Below the pieces are notes generated by a model. It worked only from the letters and a program-made list of their open reading frames with translations. It had not been told where the DNA came from and did no database searches. 64,000 bases of DNA from Banduia mediterranea (lineage in GTDB: Bacteria; Pseudomonadota; Gammaproteobacteria; Nevskiales; Nevskiaceae): contig NZ_JAVRIC010000014.1 in assembly GCF_031846245.1 (NCBI RefSeq), positions 39,797 to 103,796 on the forward strand, read 5' to 3'. The translations under genes and the position numbers were made by a program. This document shows, piece by piece, positions 9,250 through 19,254 of this stretch. The first letter of the stretch is position 1, and each line of letters starts with the position of its first letter.

Positions 9250-9912
9250 TTAAACCGATTCGGTGCGGTGGACGATGTGAATCTGGTAGTCGGGCTTCTC
9301 GACCTGCGTCGGCTTCCAGGTGCGCACGCCCCAGATCAGCATGCCGATGATGAAGAACGCGGACGGCGGCAACAGCAACAGGCCGTTCGGAACGTACCAG
9401 CCACCATCGGTCACCAGCGGAAGAATCTCGACGCCGAACAGCTTGCCGCTGCCGAACAGTTCGCGGACCACGGCGACGCTCATGAGGATGAAGCTGTAGC
9501 CCAGGCCGTTGCCGACGCCGTCCATGAACGAGGCCACCGGTTTGTTCTTCATCGCAAAGGCTTCGGCGCGGCCGAGCACGATGCAGTTGGTGATGATCAG
9601 GCCGACGAATACCGAGAGCTGCTTGGACACGTCATAGGCGTAGGCGCGCAGCAGCTGATCGACCACGATCACCAGCGAGGCGATGATCGTCATCTGCACG
9701 ATGATGCGGATCGAGCCCGGAATCACATTGCGCACCATGCTGATGAACAGGCTGGAACAGGCCGTCACCGCGGTCAGCGACAGCGACATGATGAAGGCCG
9801 TTTCCATCTTCGAGGTCACCGCCAGCGCCGAACAGATGCCCAGCACCTGCAGGATGATCGGGTTGTTGTCGAAGACCGGTTCGGTGACCAGGGTTGTGGT
9901 TTCGCTCGCCAT
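9250..9912 (-). CDS. nqrD: Na+-translocating NADH:quinone reductase subunit D
   Basis: This 220-residue, six-helix membrane protein belongs to the NqrD/RnfE family and pairs with NqrE. The family-typical [13 protein letters not shown] and [13 protein letters not shown] segments are present, with cysteines placed like the iron ligands seen in NqrD. It lies between nqrC and nqrE with only a few bases of spacing on each side, as in Vibrio and other gammaproteobacteria. Confidence 0.96.
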   Translation of the reverse strand: MASETTTLVTEPVFDNNPIILQVLGICSALAVTSKMETAFIMSLSLTAVTACSSLFISMVRNVIPGSIRIIVQMTIIASLVIVVDQLLRAYAYDVSKQLSVFVGLIITNCIVLGRAEAFAMKNKPVASFMDGVGNGLGYSFILMSVAVVRELFGSGKLFGVEILPLVTDGGWYVPNGLLLLPPSAFFIIGMLIWGVRTWKPTQVEKPDYQIHIVHRTESV

Positions 9913-9927
9913 TGCTTGCTAGCTCCC

Positions 9928-10695
9928 TCAGCTCTTCGCGACGCGGTCAAGATACGGCTTGAATCCGCGATCCGACAGCCAGAAGTGGATCAAATTGGTG
10001 ACACCGCGCGAGGTCAGCGTGGCACCGGCCAGCGCGTCGACCTGGTACTCGGCATCCGCTGCGTTGGGGTTGACGCCGCCCTTCACCAGATGCAGTTCGA
10101 CCTCGTCGTCCTTGTAGACCTTCTTGCCGGGCCAGAGTGCCGTCCAGTTCGGATTCTCGACCTCGCCACCGAGGCCAGGCGTCTCCGCCTGCTGGTAGAA
10201 GGTGATGCCGCGCACCGTGTTGCCGTCGGCCTCCAGCGCCAGATAACCGTACATGGTCGACCACAGGCCGTAGCCCTGTACCGGCAGCACGATGGTCTTG
10301 AGCGTGCCGGCCTCGTCACGTTGCAGATAGACGATGGCGTGCTTGGGCACGGCACCGATACCGGCAATGTCCTCGGCCGAGGACAGCGTGAAATTGCTGC
10401 TTGCGTCCTTCTGCTCCTTGTACATGTCGAAGGTCGCCGGATCGATGCCTTCGACGTAGTCGCCGCTTTCGATCTCGATGATGCGCGATTCGACCTTGTC
10501 GTCGAACACCGCGGCCACGTCGATGCCCGGTTGCCACAGGCCCAGAACCTTGAGGATGTTGGTCTGGCGGTCGGCGACACGATTGACCGTCTGAACCGGC
10601 TTGAGAATGACGGCCGCAGCCGACACGAACACCGAGCACACCAGGCACAGGATGAACGCGACGAGAACGGTGTAGCTCTTGCTGTCCTTTTTCAT
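9928..10695 (-). CDS. nqrC: Na+-translocating NADH:quinone reductase subunit C
   Basis: NqrC carries a covalently bound FMN on a periplasmic domain. The 255-residue protein has one N-terminal helix, then the FMN-binding domain with DALAGATLTSRG near residues 220-231. The flavinylated threonine would be T226. The usual Ser of the SGAT motif is Ala here; the family tolerates some change at this position, and the Asp and Thr that matter for ApbE-type flavin transfer are present. The gene is eight bases downstream of nqrB and 15 bases upstream of nqrD. Confidence 0.95.
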   Translation of the reverse strand: MKKDSKSYTVLVAFILCLVCSVFVSAAAVILKPVQTVNRVADRQTNILKVLGLWQPGIDVAAVFDDKVESRIIEIESGDYVEGIDPATFDMYKEQKDASSNFTLSSAEDIAGIGAVPKHAIVYLQRDEAGTLKTIVLPVQGYGLWSTMYGYLALEADGNTVRGITFYQQAETPGLGGEVENPNWTALWPGKKVYKDDEVELHLVKGGVNPNAADAEYQVDALAGATLTSRGVTNLIHFWLSDRGFKPYLDRVAKS

Positions 10696-10702
10696 GTCGC
10701 CC

Positions 10703-11917
10703 TCAGACCGCCGCCAGCCGCGACTTGCGACGGCGGATGTTCGCCTTGATCACACAGTAGTCGATCAGCGGCGCAAAAATGTTGCTGAACAGAATCGCCA
10801 GCATCACGCCTTCCGGGAAGGCCGGGTTGACGACGCGCACCAGCACGGTCATGAAACCGCAGAGTCCGCCAAATATCCAGCGCCCGGCATTGGTATGCGC
10901 GGCGCTGACCGGATCGGTGGCCATGAACACCGCGCCGAAGGCAAAGCTGCCGAGCGTCAGATGCCAGTACCACGGCACCTGGAAGTACGGATTGTCCGCC
11001 GGCCCCAACCACTGGAACACGTACACCGAAACAAGCATGCCAATGAACATGCCTAGGATGATGCGGTAGCTGGCAATACGGGTGTACACCAGGAAGGCGC
11101 CACCGAGCAGGATCGCCGCCGTGGAGACCTCGCCGACCGAACCCGGGATGTTGCCGAGGAAGGTTTGCATCCAGGTGAACCCGCCGGCCTGCACCGCATC
11201 GACGCCGCCCTGCGCGGCCAAGGCCAGCGGGGTCGCGCCGGTGAAACCGTCCACGGCCGTCCATACCGCATCGCCTGAGTGCTGCGCTGGATAGGCAAAG
11301 TACAGAAAGGCGCGTCCGACCAGGGCCGGGTTCAGGAAGTTCTTGCCGGTACCGCCGAAGATCTCCTTGCCGATCACCACGCCGAAGCTCACACCGAGCG
11401 CGACCTGCCACAAGGGCACGGTGGGCGGCAGGATCAGAGAGAACAGGATCGAGGTGACGAAGAAGCCCTCGTTGATCTCGTGATTGCGCACGCCGGCGAA
11501 CAACACTTCCCACAGTCCGCCGACCAGGAAGGTGACGAAATAGATCGGCGCCCAATAAGTGAAGCCATGCACGAAGCAGGCGAACCAGTTGTCCGGGCTG
11601 TAGCCGACGTAGTGCAGGAACACCTGGCGCCAGTCGTCGAGCTGCGCGATATCCAGCGCCTGCATGCCGAGATTGGCCTGATAGCCCACGTTCCAGCAGC
11701 CGACGGCGATCGCCGGGAACGTCGCCAGCCACACATAGATCATCGTGCGCTTGAGGTCGATGCCATCGCGCACATGTGGCGCCCCGCGTGTCACGTCCGG
11801 CGGGCTGTAGAAGAAGGTATCCACCATCTCGTAGACGGCGTAGTACTTCTCCAGCTTGCCGCCCTTGGCGAACAGCGGATGCAGCCGATCCAGAACCCCC
11901 CGTAAACCGGTAGCCAT
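10703..11917 (-). CDS. nqrB: Na+-translocating NADH:quinone reductase subunit B
   Basis: NqrB is the large membrane subunit; it binds covalent FMN and riboflavin and forms part of the sodium path and quinone site. The 404-residue protein contains about ten hydrophobic segments and the flavinylation motif DGFTGATPLA, with the FMN threonine near residue 228. The ATG at 11917 overlaps the nqrA stop by one base (TAATG), which fixes the start; a longer in-frame extension into nqrA is not plausible. NPALVGRAFLYFAYP is also family-typical. Confidence 0.96.
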   Translation of the reverse strand: MATGLRGVLDRLHPLFAKGGKLEKYYAVYEMVDTFFYSPPDVTRGAPHVRDGIDLKRTMIYVWLATFPAIAVGCWNVGYQANLGMQALDIAQLDDWRQVFLHYVGYSPDNWFACFVHGFTYWAPIYFVTFLVGGLWEVLFAGVRNHEINEGFFVTSILFSLILPPTVPLWQVALGVSFGVVIGKEIFGGTGKNFLNPALVGRAFLYFAYPAQHSGDAVWTAVDGFTGATPLALAAQGGVDAVQAGGFTWMQTFLGNIPGSVGEVSTAAILLGGAFLVYTRIASYRIILGMFIGMLVSVYVFQWLGPADNPYFQVPWYWHLTLGSFAFGAVFMATDPVSAAHTNAGRWIFGGLCGFMTVLVRVVNPAFPEGVMLAILFSNIFAPLIDYCVIKANIRRRKSRLAAV

Positions 11918-13275
11918 TATCCTTCCTTCTCGATCTGGTCGAGATTCGCGCGCAGCATCGGCGCGTAGTCGTACTTGCCGACGCACACATAGGTGCACAG
12001 CGACAAATCCTCTTCAGCCAACTCCAGCGCACCGAGGCTTTGCGCCATGTCGGTATCCCGCACCAACAGTGCACGCAGCAGCTGCGTCGGCAGAATGTCC
12101 AGCGGCACCACGCGCTCATAGCTGCCGATCGGCACCATCGCACGCGGGCTGCCATTGGTGGAGGTCGAGAACGAGAACCGGCGGCTCGCCTTCGACAGCG
12201 CCGAGAAAAACACATTGGTCACGGAATACTTGTCGCCGGCCGGGTTGAGCCAGCCGAACAGCTCGCGATCGCGGTTTTCGACGATCACCGAAACCTGCAC
12301 ATCGAAGCGGCCGAGGTAGGCGGCCCATCCCGCAGCTCGGCGTCCGCCGAGCACCGAACCCGAGATCGCGCGCGCATCGATGTCTTCCAGTTCACCCTTG
12401 AGCAACTGGTCGACCGACGCACCGACGCGCGTGCGCAGCAGGCGCGGTTTGCGCACCACCGGCCCCGCCAGAGAGATCACGCGTTCCACCGAAAGCCGGC
12501 CCGTCGTAAACAGCTGGCCGATCGCGACCACGTCCTGCGGGCCGATATGCCAGTTGCTGCGCGTGGCGCCGACCGGCTTGAGGAAATGCATGTGCGTGCC
12601 GACCAGACCGGCCGGGTGCGGCCCTTCGAATTCGGCGACGCGCAGCGACGGCAGCTCCGGTAGCGGAATCGAGCTGCCTGGCGCCTTGCACACGAACAGT
12701 TCGCCTTCGGTCAGGCGCGACAGCACCGCAAGTCCGTTCTTGAAGTCCTCGGCGCGTTCGGCCAGGACCACGGCCGGGTCGGCGGCCAGAGGATTGGTAT
12801 CAAGCGCACTGACGAAAATCGCGGCCGGCACTGCGTCGATCGCTGGCGTCTTGTTGTAGGGCCGCGTGCGCAGCGCCGTCCACAGGCCGGACTGGACCAG
12901 CTGGTCGCGCACGGTCTCCCGCGCAAGTTGCGGCAGCGCCGACACCGCGTGGCTTCCGAAATCGATCGCCTCATCGCCGTCGACCTCGATCACCACGGAC
13001 TGCAGCACGCGACGCGCGCCGCGATTGATCGCGGAAACGATGCCAGCGGCAGGCGCGGTGAACAGCACGCCCGGGTTGCGCTTGTCCTCGAACAGCGGCT
13101 GACCGAGCTTTACCCGGTCGCCCTGCTCGACCAGCATCGACGGTTTCATGTCGATGTAGTCGGCGCCGATCAGCGCAACACAGCTGACCGGTACCGCGGC
13201 TTCGATGATTTGCTGGGGCGCGCCGGCCAAGGGCACGTCCAGACCTTTCTTGATCTTGATACGCGTGACATCCAC
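11917..13275 (-). CDS. nqrA: Na+-translocating NADH:quinone reductase subunit A
   Basis: NqrA is the cytoplasmic, cofactor-free subunit linked to the quinone-binding region. The 452-residue length and the start [20 protein letters not shown] are typical. Family-conserved stretches include [19 protein letters not shown] and [20 protein letters not shown]. As first gene of nqrABCDEF it should carry the operon promoter in the roughly 260 bases upstream, where I could not pick out a convincing -35/-10 pair. Confidence 0.97.
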   Translation of the reverse strand: MDVTRIKIKKGLDVPLAGAPQQIIEAAVPVSCVALIGADYIDMKPSMLVEQGDRVKLGQPLFEDKRNPGVLFTAPAAGIVSAINRGARRVLQSVVIEVDGDEAIDFGSHAVSALPQLARETVRDQLVQSGLWTALRTRPYNKTPAIDAVPAAIFVSALDTNPLAADPAVVLAERAEDFKNGLAVLSRLTEGELFVCKAPGSSIPLPELPSLRVAEFEGPHPAGLVGTHMHFLKPVGATRSNWHIGPQDVVAIGQLFTTGRLSVERVISLAGPVVRKPRLLRTRVGASVDQLLKGELEDIDARAISGSVLGGRRAAGWAAYLGRFDVQVSVIVENRDRELFGWLNPAGDKYSVTNVFFSALSKASRRFSFSTSTNGSPRAMVPIGSYERVVPLDILPTQLLRALLVRDTDMAQSLGALELAEEDLSLCTYVCVGKYDYAPMLRANLDQIEKEG

Positions 13276-13539
13276 GGTTTTAGGCTGCCCGGGAAAGAGG
13301 GAACGATGGGGTCGCGAGGGATACCGCCGCCGAAGTTTACGGGCTGGCCCCGATCAAATCTAGCAACCGGACCTTTACCCAAGCTCGACGTGCGCAATAT
13401 AGCTGCCTAGGCACCAACCTTGCCAGTGGCAGCAAGGCCTCAAGCCGCGGCGTGCTCTGCGTCTGTTCGCCTATCGCGATCAGGCGTCGACATGGGCTGA
13501 CGGCAGCAGTGCGCGCCAGCCACCCTGAATCCCCTTGAA
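13276..13539. other. Intergenic region upstream of nqrA, no gene recognised
   Basis: This stretch separates nqrA from a possible small ORF and mnmG. It should hold the nqr promoter. I see no convincing coding sequence, RNA or terminator in it. Confidence 0.5.
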
Positions 13540-13698
13540 TCAGCGCGGCTGACCCTGACGCTGCAGGCGCGCGAACAGGCGCTGCATTTCGGTACCGGAC
13601 GGCCGTGCCGGCTCTGCGCCCGAGCGATGGGCCGGCAGCGGCTGGGCGTGCTGGCCCAGGCGGGATCGAAGGTCGAACTCTAGCGTCGTTGGATTCAT
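13540..13698 (-). CDS. Possible 52-residue small protein
   Basis: An open frame begins [16 protein letters not shown] and ends [16 protein letters not shown] before a TGA. The start looks protein-like and the C-terminal third could form an amphipathic basic helix. No good ribosome binding site precedes the ATG and I recognise no family. It may be a genuine small protein, a remnant or chance coding. It sits in the otherwise empty 630-base gap between nqrA and mnmG. Confidence 0.3.
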   Translation of the reverse strand: MNPTTLEFDLRSRLGQHAQPLPAHRSGAEPARPSGTEMQRLFARLQRQGQPR

Positions 13699-13907
13699 TT
13701 CAGGCAGCCCCGGTTGTTCTGATCATCTTCCATGAATTTAAAGCCTTTAAAAACAATACGCAATACCGACTTCTTAAAGTCGATCCGAATACTTGGGGAT
13801 CAACACTGGAAAGTCCCGCGAAATTCCGCCGACCCAGCCCCTGTGCCGGCTTGACAGAGGCCGTAGAATCCTCGGCCAGCGCTGAACCCGGAAAGAGCTT
13901 CATTGAC

Positions 13908-15839
13908 ATGGACCTAGACAAGCCCGCCCCACACTTCGACAAGCCCGGCCAAGAAAAGCGTTTCGGCGTGATCGTCATCGGCGGAGGCCACGCCGGAACC
14001 GAAGCCGCGCTGGCGGCGGCCCGCGCCGGCGCGCGTACCTTGTTGTTGACGCAGAACATCGAGACAGTGGGTCAAATGTCCTGCAACCCCGCGATCGGCG
14101 GCATCGGCAAGGGGCACCTGGTCAAGGAAATCGACGCCATGGGCGGCGCCATCGCGCTGGCGGCGGATCGCGCCGGCATCCAGTTCCGCATGCTCAACGC
14201 CTCCAAGGGTCCGGCCGTGCGTGCCACCCGGGCGCAGTGCGACCGCGCGCTGTACCGTCTTGCCATTCGGGAAATGCTCGAAGCGCAGCCGAACCTCGAA
14301 CTGTTCCAGCAGGAAGCCGCCGATCTGGTGATCGAAGGTGCCCGCGTGCGCGCTGTCATCACCCGCAGCGGGCTGCGCTTCGATGCCGAAGCGGTGGTGC
14401 TGACCGTGGGTACATTCCTCGGCGGCCGCATCCATGTGGGCCTCAACCACCAGCCCGGCGGCCGTGCCGGCGATGCGCCGTCGCTGCCGCTGGCGGAGCG
14501 CCTGCGTGAACTGATGCCGCGCGTGGGGCGCCTCAAGACCGGCACGCCGCCGCGTCTGGATGGTCGCTCCATCGACTTTTCACGGCTCACGGCCCAGCCC
14601 GGCGACGAACCGACGCCGGTGTTTTCGCTGCTCGGTACGCGCGAACTGCACCCGCGCCAGGTGTCCTGCCACATCACCCACACCAACGAAACCACGCACG
14701 CGATCATTCGCGAGGGCTTCGAACGCTCGCCGATGTTCACCGGCCTGATCGAAGGTGTGGGCCCGCGCTACTGCCCGAGCGTGGAAGACAAGGTCGCGCG
14801 CTTCGCCGAACGCACGGCGCATCAGATCTTCCTGGAGCCGGAAGGGCTCTATACCCGCGAGATTTATCCGAACGGTATCTCCACCAGCCTGCCATTCGAC
14901 ATCCAGGAACGCTTCGTGCGCTCGATCGCGGGCCTGGAGCAGGCGCGGATCACGCGGCCCGGCTACGCGATCGAATACGACTATTTCGACCCACGCGACC
15001 TCAGGCGCACGCTGGAAACCAAGACCGTGTCCGGCCTGTATTTCGCCGGCCAGATCAACGGCACCACCGGCTACGAGGAAGCGGCGGCGCAAGGTCTGCT
15101 CGCCGGCATCAATGCGGCGCGTGGCGCGGCCGGCGAGGAACCCTGGACACCGCTGCGCGATCAGGCCTACATCGGCGTGCTGGTGGACGACCTGATCACG
15201 CTCGGCACCACCGAACCCTACCGCATGTTCACCTCGCGTGCCGAACACCGCCTGCATCTGCGTGAGGACAACGCCGACCTGCGGCTGACGCCGCTGGCGC
15301 GCGAACTCGGGCTTGTCGACAGCATGCGCTGGATGCGTTTCGAACAAAAGCGCGAGGCGATCGACAAGGAGAACACGCGTCTGGCAGCGCTGTGGCTCAA
15401 ACCGGCGCAACTCGCCCAGACCGAGCATGTGGCCGTGTTCGGTGAGGCACGCGAATCCACGGGTGCCAAGGCCCTTGATCTGCTGCGCCGGCCGCAGGTG
15501 CGTTACGCCCACTTGCAGGCCTTGAATCTCGCGCCCCGGGAAATCGACGCGGCCGTGGCCGAACAGGTGGAGATTCAGGCCAAGTACGCCGGCTACATCG
15601 AGCGCAGCCGGCTGGAGATCGAACGCGGCCGCCGCCAGGAATCGACGGTACTGCCGCTGGATTTCGACTACGACGGCGTCGGCGGCCTGTCCAACGAAGT
15701 GCGGCAGAAACTCAAGAGCCACCGCCCCGAGACACTGGCTCAGGCGGCACGGATCTCGGGCATCACGCCGGCCGCAGTGTCGCTGCTGCGAGTACACCTG
15801 AAGGCACGCGAGACAAGCGCCACTCGCCGAGCATCTTGA
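13908..15839 (+). CDS. mnmG: tRNA uridine 5-carboxymethylaminomethyl modification enzyme MnmG
   Basis: MnmG is an FAD enzyme that works with MnmE to modify U34 in tRNAs ending with Glu, Gln, Lys, Leu and Arg anticodons. The 643-residue protein has the dinucleotide fold [10 protein letters not shown] near its start, the conserved [19 protein letters not shown] with the active-site cysteine, and the [10 protein letters not shown] motif. The ATG at 13908 has GGAAAGAG upstream and gives the normal family length; the frame stays open about 100 codons further upstream, but that part is AT-rich and not protein-like. In many proteobacteria rsmG and parAB follow, but here they do not. Confidence 0.96.
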   Translation: MDLDKPAPHFDKPGQEKRFGVIVIGGGHAGTEAALAAARAGARTLLLTQNIETVGQMSCNPAIGGIGKGHLVKEIDAMGGAIALAADRAGIQFRMLNASKGPAVRATRAQCDRALYRLAIREMLEAQPNLELFQQEAADLVIEGARVRAVITRSGLRFDAEAVVLTVGTFLGGRIHVGLNHQPGGRAGDAPSLPLAERLRELMPRVGRLKTGTPPRLDGRSIDFSRLTAQPGDEPTPVFSLLGTRELHPRQVSCHITHTNETTHAIIREGFERSPMFTGLIEGVGPRYCPSVEDKVARFAERTAHQIFLEPEGLYTREIYPNGISTSLPFDIQERFVRSIAGLEQARITRPGYAIEYDYFDPRDLRRTLETKTVSGLYFAGQINGTTGYEEAAAQGLLAGINAARGAAGEEPWTPLRDQAYIGVLVDDLITLGTTEPYRMFTSRAEHRLHLREDNADLRLTPLARELGLVDSMRWMRFEQKREAIDKENTRLAALWLKPAQLAQTEHVAVFGEARESTGAKALDLLRRPQVRYAHLQALNLAPREIDAAVAEQVEIQAKYAGYIERSRLEIERGRRQESTVLPLDFDYDGVGGLSNEVRQKLKSHRPETLAQAARISGITPAAVSLLRVHLKARETSATRRAS

Positions 15840-15859
15840 CAGCTGCCGGTTTCCGCGCA

Positions 15860-15935
15860 AGGCGTGAGGCGGAACGGGCTACGGGCCTCTGCGGCTTTTT
15901 TCGCTGTTACGCCTGACGCCTTCCCCCTCACGCCT
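15860..15935. terminator. Inverted repeat and T-run between convergent genes
   Basis: The arms AGGCGTGAGG (15860-15869) and CCTCACGCCT (15926-15935) are perfect complements about 56 bases apart. Between them a short GC-rich hairpin candidate is followed by TTTTTT near 15896. The element lies between mnmG and the convergent metallopeptidase gene and probably ends transcription on one or both sides. The long loop makes the outer repeat a weaker candidate than the T-run. Confidence 0.4.
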
Positions 15936-16693
15936 CACGGGCTGCGCCCCAGCGCGGCCTGCAACTGCCCGCCGTGCTCACGCAACCACTGTCGGTGCTG
16001 CTCGTATTCGGGCATCTGACGGGCGACCAGCCCCCAGAAACGCGGCCCGTGTGCTCGCCAGCGCAGGTGGCACAGCTCATGGATCACCACGTAGCGAAAC
16101 GTCTCGCCCGGCGCCATCAGCAGGCGCCAGTTGAGACTGATCCGTCCGTCCCAGGTGCAGCTGCCCCACAAGGTCTTCTGATCCGCAATACGCAGGCCAG
16201 AATACGGCAGGCCGAGACGCGTCGATTCCTCGTCCAGCATGTCGCGCGCGGCGTCTCGCGCGCGCTCGCGCAGCGCGTGAATCAGAAAGGCACGCAGCTT
16301 GTCGCCCTGCGTCTTCCAGGCGCCGGGCACGTACAGCGCGATGCAGTCATCGGCGATCCGCATCTGCGGCCGCTTCAGGCGCGCCGGATGGACCTCGACG
16401 CGACGCGGGCGGCCGAGCAGCGGCAGTTCGTCCTGGCCGTCCCAGCGCATCGGCGCAGCGCCGGCCTCGGGCACGACGCTGCTCAGCTCGGCGAGTTTGC
16501 GCGCAATCCACTCGCGGCGACTCTGGAGAAATGCGTAGGCCTCGCGGCGCGGCGCGTGACGGGGGATCACCAGCCGGACCTCGCGTGGCGCGCGCAGTTC
16601 GATGCGGATCTGGCGCGCACGCGCGCTGATCCGTTCGTCCACGTCCCAGTCCTCCTGCAGCAGCCATGCACCGGGCTCAGTCGCCATGCCCAC
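15935..16693 (-). CDS. YgjP/SprT-like zinc metallopeptidase
   Basis: The 252-residue protein has a zinc-binding HELCHLRWRAHG motif (HExxH) with downstream PRFWGLV, characteristic of the YgjP (DUF45, WLM/SprT-like) family. Its substrate is unknown. It overlaps the upstream WYL regulator by 17 bases with the start at 16693; an ATG at 16687 is also possible. The overlap points to co-expression, with the WYL protein perhaps regulating the pair. Confidence 0.8.
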   Translation of the reverse strand: MGMATEPGAWLLQEDWDVDERISARARQIRIELRAPREVRLVIPRHAPRREAYAFLQSRREWIARKLAELSSVVPEAGAAPMRWDGQDELPLLGRPRRVEVHPARLKRPQMRIADDCIALYVPGAWKTQGDKLRAFLIHALRERARDAARDMLDEESTRLGLPYSGLRIADQKTLWGSCTWDGRISLNWRLLMAPGETFRYVVIHELCHLRWRAHGPRFWGLVARQMPEYEQHRQWLREHGGQLQAALGRSP

Positions 16694-17555
16694 CCCCGCC
16701 GGACAGGCGATCGTAGCTCGCCAGCTCGCTACCGTTGAGCAGCATGATCTGCTGCTCGGCAGCGGGTTGCAGATGGTCGTCCCGGCCGACGCCCATCATC
16801 CTCAGGTAGTACGGCACCAGCGCCAGACGCAGCGTGGCCTCCAGCATGCCGTGGCGCATTCCGTAGTCCTGCTCGACCACGCGCTGCTGAGCCGGACTGA
16901 GCCCGGCATGCGGGCCGATCCGCACACTGACGAGATTGCTCCATTCCCAATCGTCGGTCCGGTCCGGCACCTCGTTGCCGAGCTGCGGAATGCCGCTGAT
17001 GCGCGAGAGCAGGAAGTCTCGATAGGCCTGATGTGTCTCCGACCATGCACGGGCATGCCAGCGGCCGGCGTGTGCCAGGGCGTGCGGCGCGATGCGCAGG
17101 CGGCGCGGCTCGGGATAACTCATCGACTGATACTCGACCACGAGCCAGCGCCGGTTTCGGATCGCGGTACTCATGCGCTGCAGAATCCGGACATCAAAGG
17201 CACGTTCCGGCAGTTGCAGCAGCTCGATCGGCGCCACCTGCGCCGCGACCACGGACAAGGGCGTTGCCGCGACGTCGCCGACGTTGCGCAGAACCTGCAG
17301 GAATTCCTGCACCGTACCGCGCAGGTAGCTGGGTTCGAACTGGTCGCTGGCGCGGTAGGTTCCGGTGTCGCCGATCAGGCATCCCGGATGCAGTGCCCGA
17401 TAGCGGGCAAGGTCCTGTTCGGCCCGATCAATGCCGCAGTCGAGGCAATCGCCGAGATCCTCGGCGCTGACGGCGCCGTTCCAGATCAACAGCGCTTCGA
17501 GCAACATCGCGCGGTGGCGCTCATCCCAGTTCAGACGATTGGCAGGCGGTGGCAT
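16677..17555 (-). CDS. WYL-domain transcriptional regulator
   Basis: This 292-residue protein has an N-terminal winged-helix-like region (residues about 1-75) followed by a WYL-type ligand-binding domain near residues 130-210 (RRWLVVEYQSMSYPE, then RRLRIAPHALAHAGRWHARA). Many WYL proteins sense DNA damage products or nucleotides and regulate defence or repair genes. Here the only co-directional partner is the overlapping YgjP-like peptidase. No defence system is visible nearby. Confidence 0.75.
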   Translation of the reverse strand: MPPPANRLNWDERHRAMLLEALLIWNGAVSAEDLGDCLDCGIDRAEQDLARYRALHPGCLIGDTGTYRASDQFEPSYLRGTVQEFLQVLRNVGDVAATPLSVVAAQVAPIELLQLPERAFDVRILQRMSTAIRNRRWLVVEYQSMSYPEPRRLRIAPHALAHAGRWHARAWSETHQAYRDFLLSRISGIPQLGNEVPDRTDDWEWSNLVSVRIGPHAGLSPAQQRVVEQDYGMRHGMLEATLRLALVPYYLRMMGVGRDDHLQPAAEQQIMLLNGSELASYDRLSGGGGHGD

Positions 17556-17613
17556 AGGCGATCAAACAGGGCGGACCGGCCCACTATACCGGCGCGACGG
17601 AGCCGCGCATGCC

Positions 17614-18411
17614 TCAGCCATTCGATGCGTCATAGCCGATACGCTGAAGCACGCCGTCGAGCTCTTCGAGACTGTGGAAGCGGACCCGCAACTCGCCACG
17701 GCCATCGTCGGCGGCCTCGATACTGACCGGATAGCCGAGATGCTCGGCCACGGCGCGTTCCAGGCGGCGCCAGTCCCCGTCCTTGGCGGGCGATGTCGCG
17801 GGGGCGCGACGATCCGAGCTGAGCTGCCGCTCCAGGGCGCGCACATTGAGCTTGCGGCGAACGGCGTCGCGCGCCCATTGCAGTTGCGTCTCCGGGGCAA
17901 CCGAGGCCAGCACCTTGGCGTGCCCCGAACTCAGGCTGCCTTCGTCCACCATCGTCTGCACGGCCGGCACCAGATTCAACAGGCGCAGGAAATTGGTGAT
18001 GTAGACGCGTGACTTGCCGACGCGAACGGCGAGCTGCTCGTGGGTCATGCCGGTGCGCTGCGCCAATTGGCGCAGCCCCTGCGCCGTTTCGATCGGGGTC
18101 AGCGATTCGCGCTGCAGGTTCTCGATCAAGCCGAGAACCTGGGCTTCGTCGTCGGCCAGATCATCGCGAACAATCGCTGGAATCTCGTGCACGCCGACCA
18201 GCTGCGCAGCGCGCCAACGGCGCTCGCCGGCCAGCAGCTCGAAACCGCCATCGATGCTGCGCACGACCACTGGCTGTATCAATCCCGATTCACGGATCGA
18301 TTCGGCCAGTTCGCGTAACCGGTCGGAATCGAAACGGCGCCGCGCCTGCGTCGAGCCGGAACGGATCAGGTCGACCGGAATCTGGCGTATCGATTCGGAG
18401 GCTGCGGACAT
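17614..18411 (-). CDS. parB: ParB/Spo0J-family partition protein
   Basis: The 265-residue product has a ParB N-terminal nuclease-like CTP-binding domain (GERRWRAAQL box at about residues 65-75 and ENLQRESLTPIE near 100), then a helix-turn-helix (LAVRVGKSRVYITNFLRLL) and a C-terminal dimerisation part. ParB binds parS and loads SMC. The start at 18411 (MSAASESIRQIPV) removes a 29-residue extension without similarity. No parA precedes it, although chromosomal parB normally follows parA in an rsmG-parAB cluster beside mnmG. It may be the chromosomal ParB in a rearranged locus or an extra ParB-like protein. Confidence 0.8.
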   Translation of the reverse strand: MSAASESIRQIPVDLIRSGSTQARRRFDSDRLRELAESIRESGLIQPVVVRSIDGGFELLAGERRWRAAQLVGVHEIPAIVRDDLADDEAQVLGLIENLQRESLTPIETAQGLRQLAQRTGMTHEQLAVRVGKSRVYITNFLRLLNLVPAVQTMVDEGSLSSGHAKVLASVAPETQLQWARDAVRRKLNVRALERQLSSDRRAPATSPAKDGDWRRLERAVAEHLGYPVSIEAADDGRGELRVRFHSLEELDGVLQRIGYDASNG

Positions 18412-18539
18412 CGTTGCGCGGTAGGACCAGAAGGGAATGACAAGGTGCAGCATTTCGCGTTTGACGGCGTGGGCCGGGCAAATCAGCGCCTGTGCCATAA
18501 TTTGCGGCCGAGAACTCGTGCCAACCGAGAAATCAATCC

Positions 18540-19097
18540 GTGGATATCAGCGCCGTCACCCAGCATTACCGGGGCATCATAGATGAGATCGGCGAGGACG
18601 CCGATCGCGAAGGCCTGCTGCGGACCCCACAACGCGCGGCCAAGGCCATGCAGTTCCTGACGCAGGGCTACCAGCAAAGCGTGGAGGAGATCGTCAACGG
18701 CGCCATTTTCGCATCGGCGAACAGCGAAATGGTGATCGTACGCGATGTGGAGCTGTATTCGATGTGCGAGCACCACATGCTGCCGTTCATCGGACGGGCG
18801 CACGTGGCGTATATTCCGGACGGCCGCGTCATCGGCCTGTCGAAGATTCCACGCATCGTCGACATGTACGCGCGGCGCCTGCAGATTCAGGAAAACCTCA
18901 CCCAGGAAATCGGCGAGACGATCCAGCAGGTCACCGGCGCCGTGGGTGTTGCCGTGGTCATCGATGCGAAACATTTGTGCGCAATGATGCGAGGTGTCGA
19001 AAAGCAGAATTCATCCATGACCACCTCATGGATGAACGGACGGTTTCGTGACGATCCTCGGACGCGCAGCGAATTTCTGACCCTGATCCGTTCGTAG
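18540..19097 (+). CDS. folE: GTP cyclohydrolase I
   Basis: FolE converts GTP to 7,8-dihydroneopterin triphosphate in folate synthesis. The 185-residue protein has the zinc site C76/H79 in [10 protein letters not shown] and C147 in KHLCAMMRG, plus the active-site stretch [15 protein letters not shown]. It probably starts at the GTG at 18540, since the protein then has family length; the ribosome binding site is weak. It is divergent from parB, with 128 bases between the starts. Confidence 0.95.
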   Translation: MDISAVTQHYRGIIDEIGEDADREGLLRTPQRAAKAMQFLTQGYQQSVEEIVNGAIFASANSEMVIVRDVELYSMCEHHMLPFIGRAHVAYIPDGRVIGLSKIPRIVDMYARRLQIQENLTQEIGETIQQVTGAVGVAVVIDAKHLCAMMRGVEKQNSSMTTSWMNGRFRDDPRTRSEFLTLIRS

Positions 19098-19254
19098 CGG
19101 GCAGCGGCTGGCCCCGCGCCAAACAAATGGGCGGCATTGCCCCTGAAACGGGCCGTTCATCGAAAAGTGACCAGCGTGCGTATACACTCAAAAGGCTCGG
19201 CGGATCGAATTCCCCGGTTTTGGATACACGCACTGCCCTTGGAGAACTCCTGAC

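Noticed and set aside
13850..13876. TTGACA and TAGAAT near the mnmG start as a sigma-70 promoter
   Set aside because: The two hexamers are only seven bases apart, so they cannot form one promoter.
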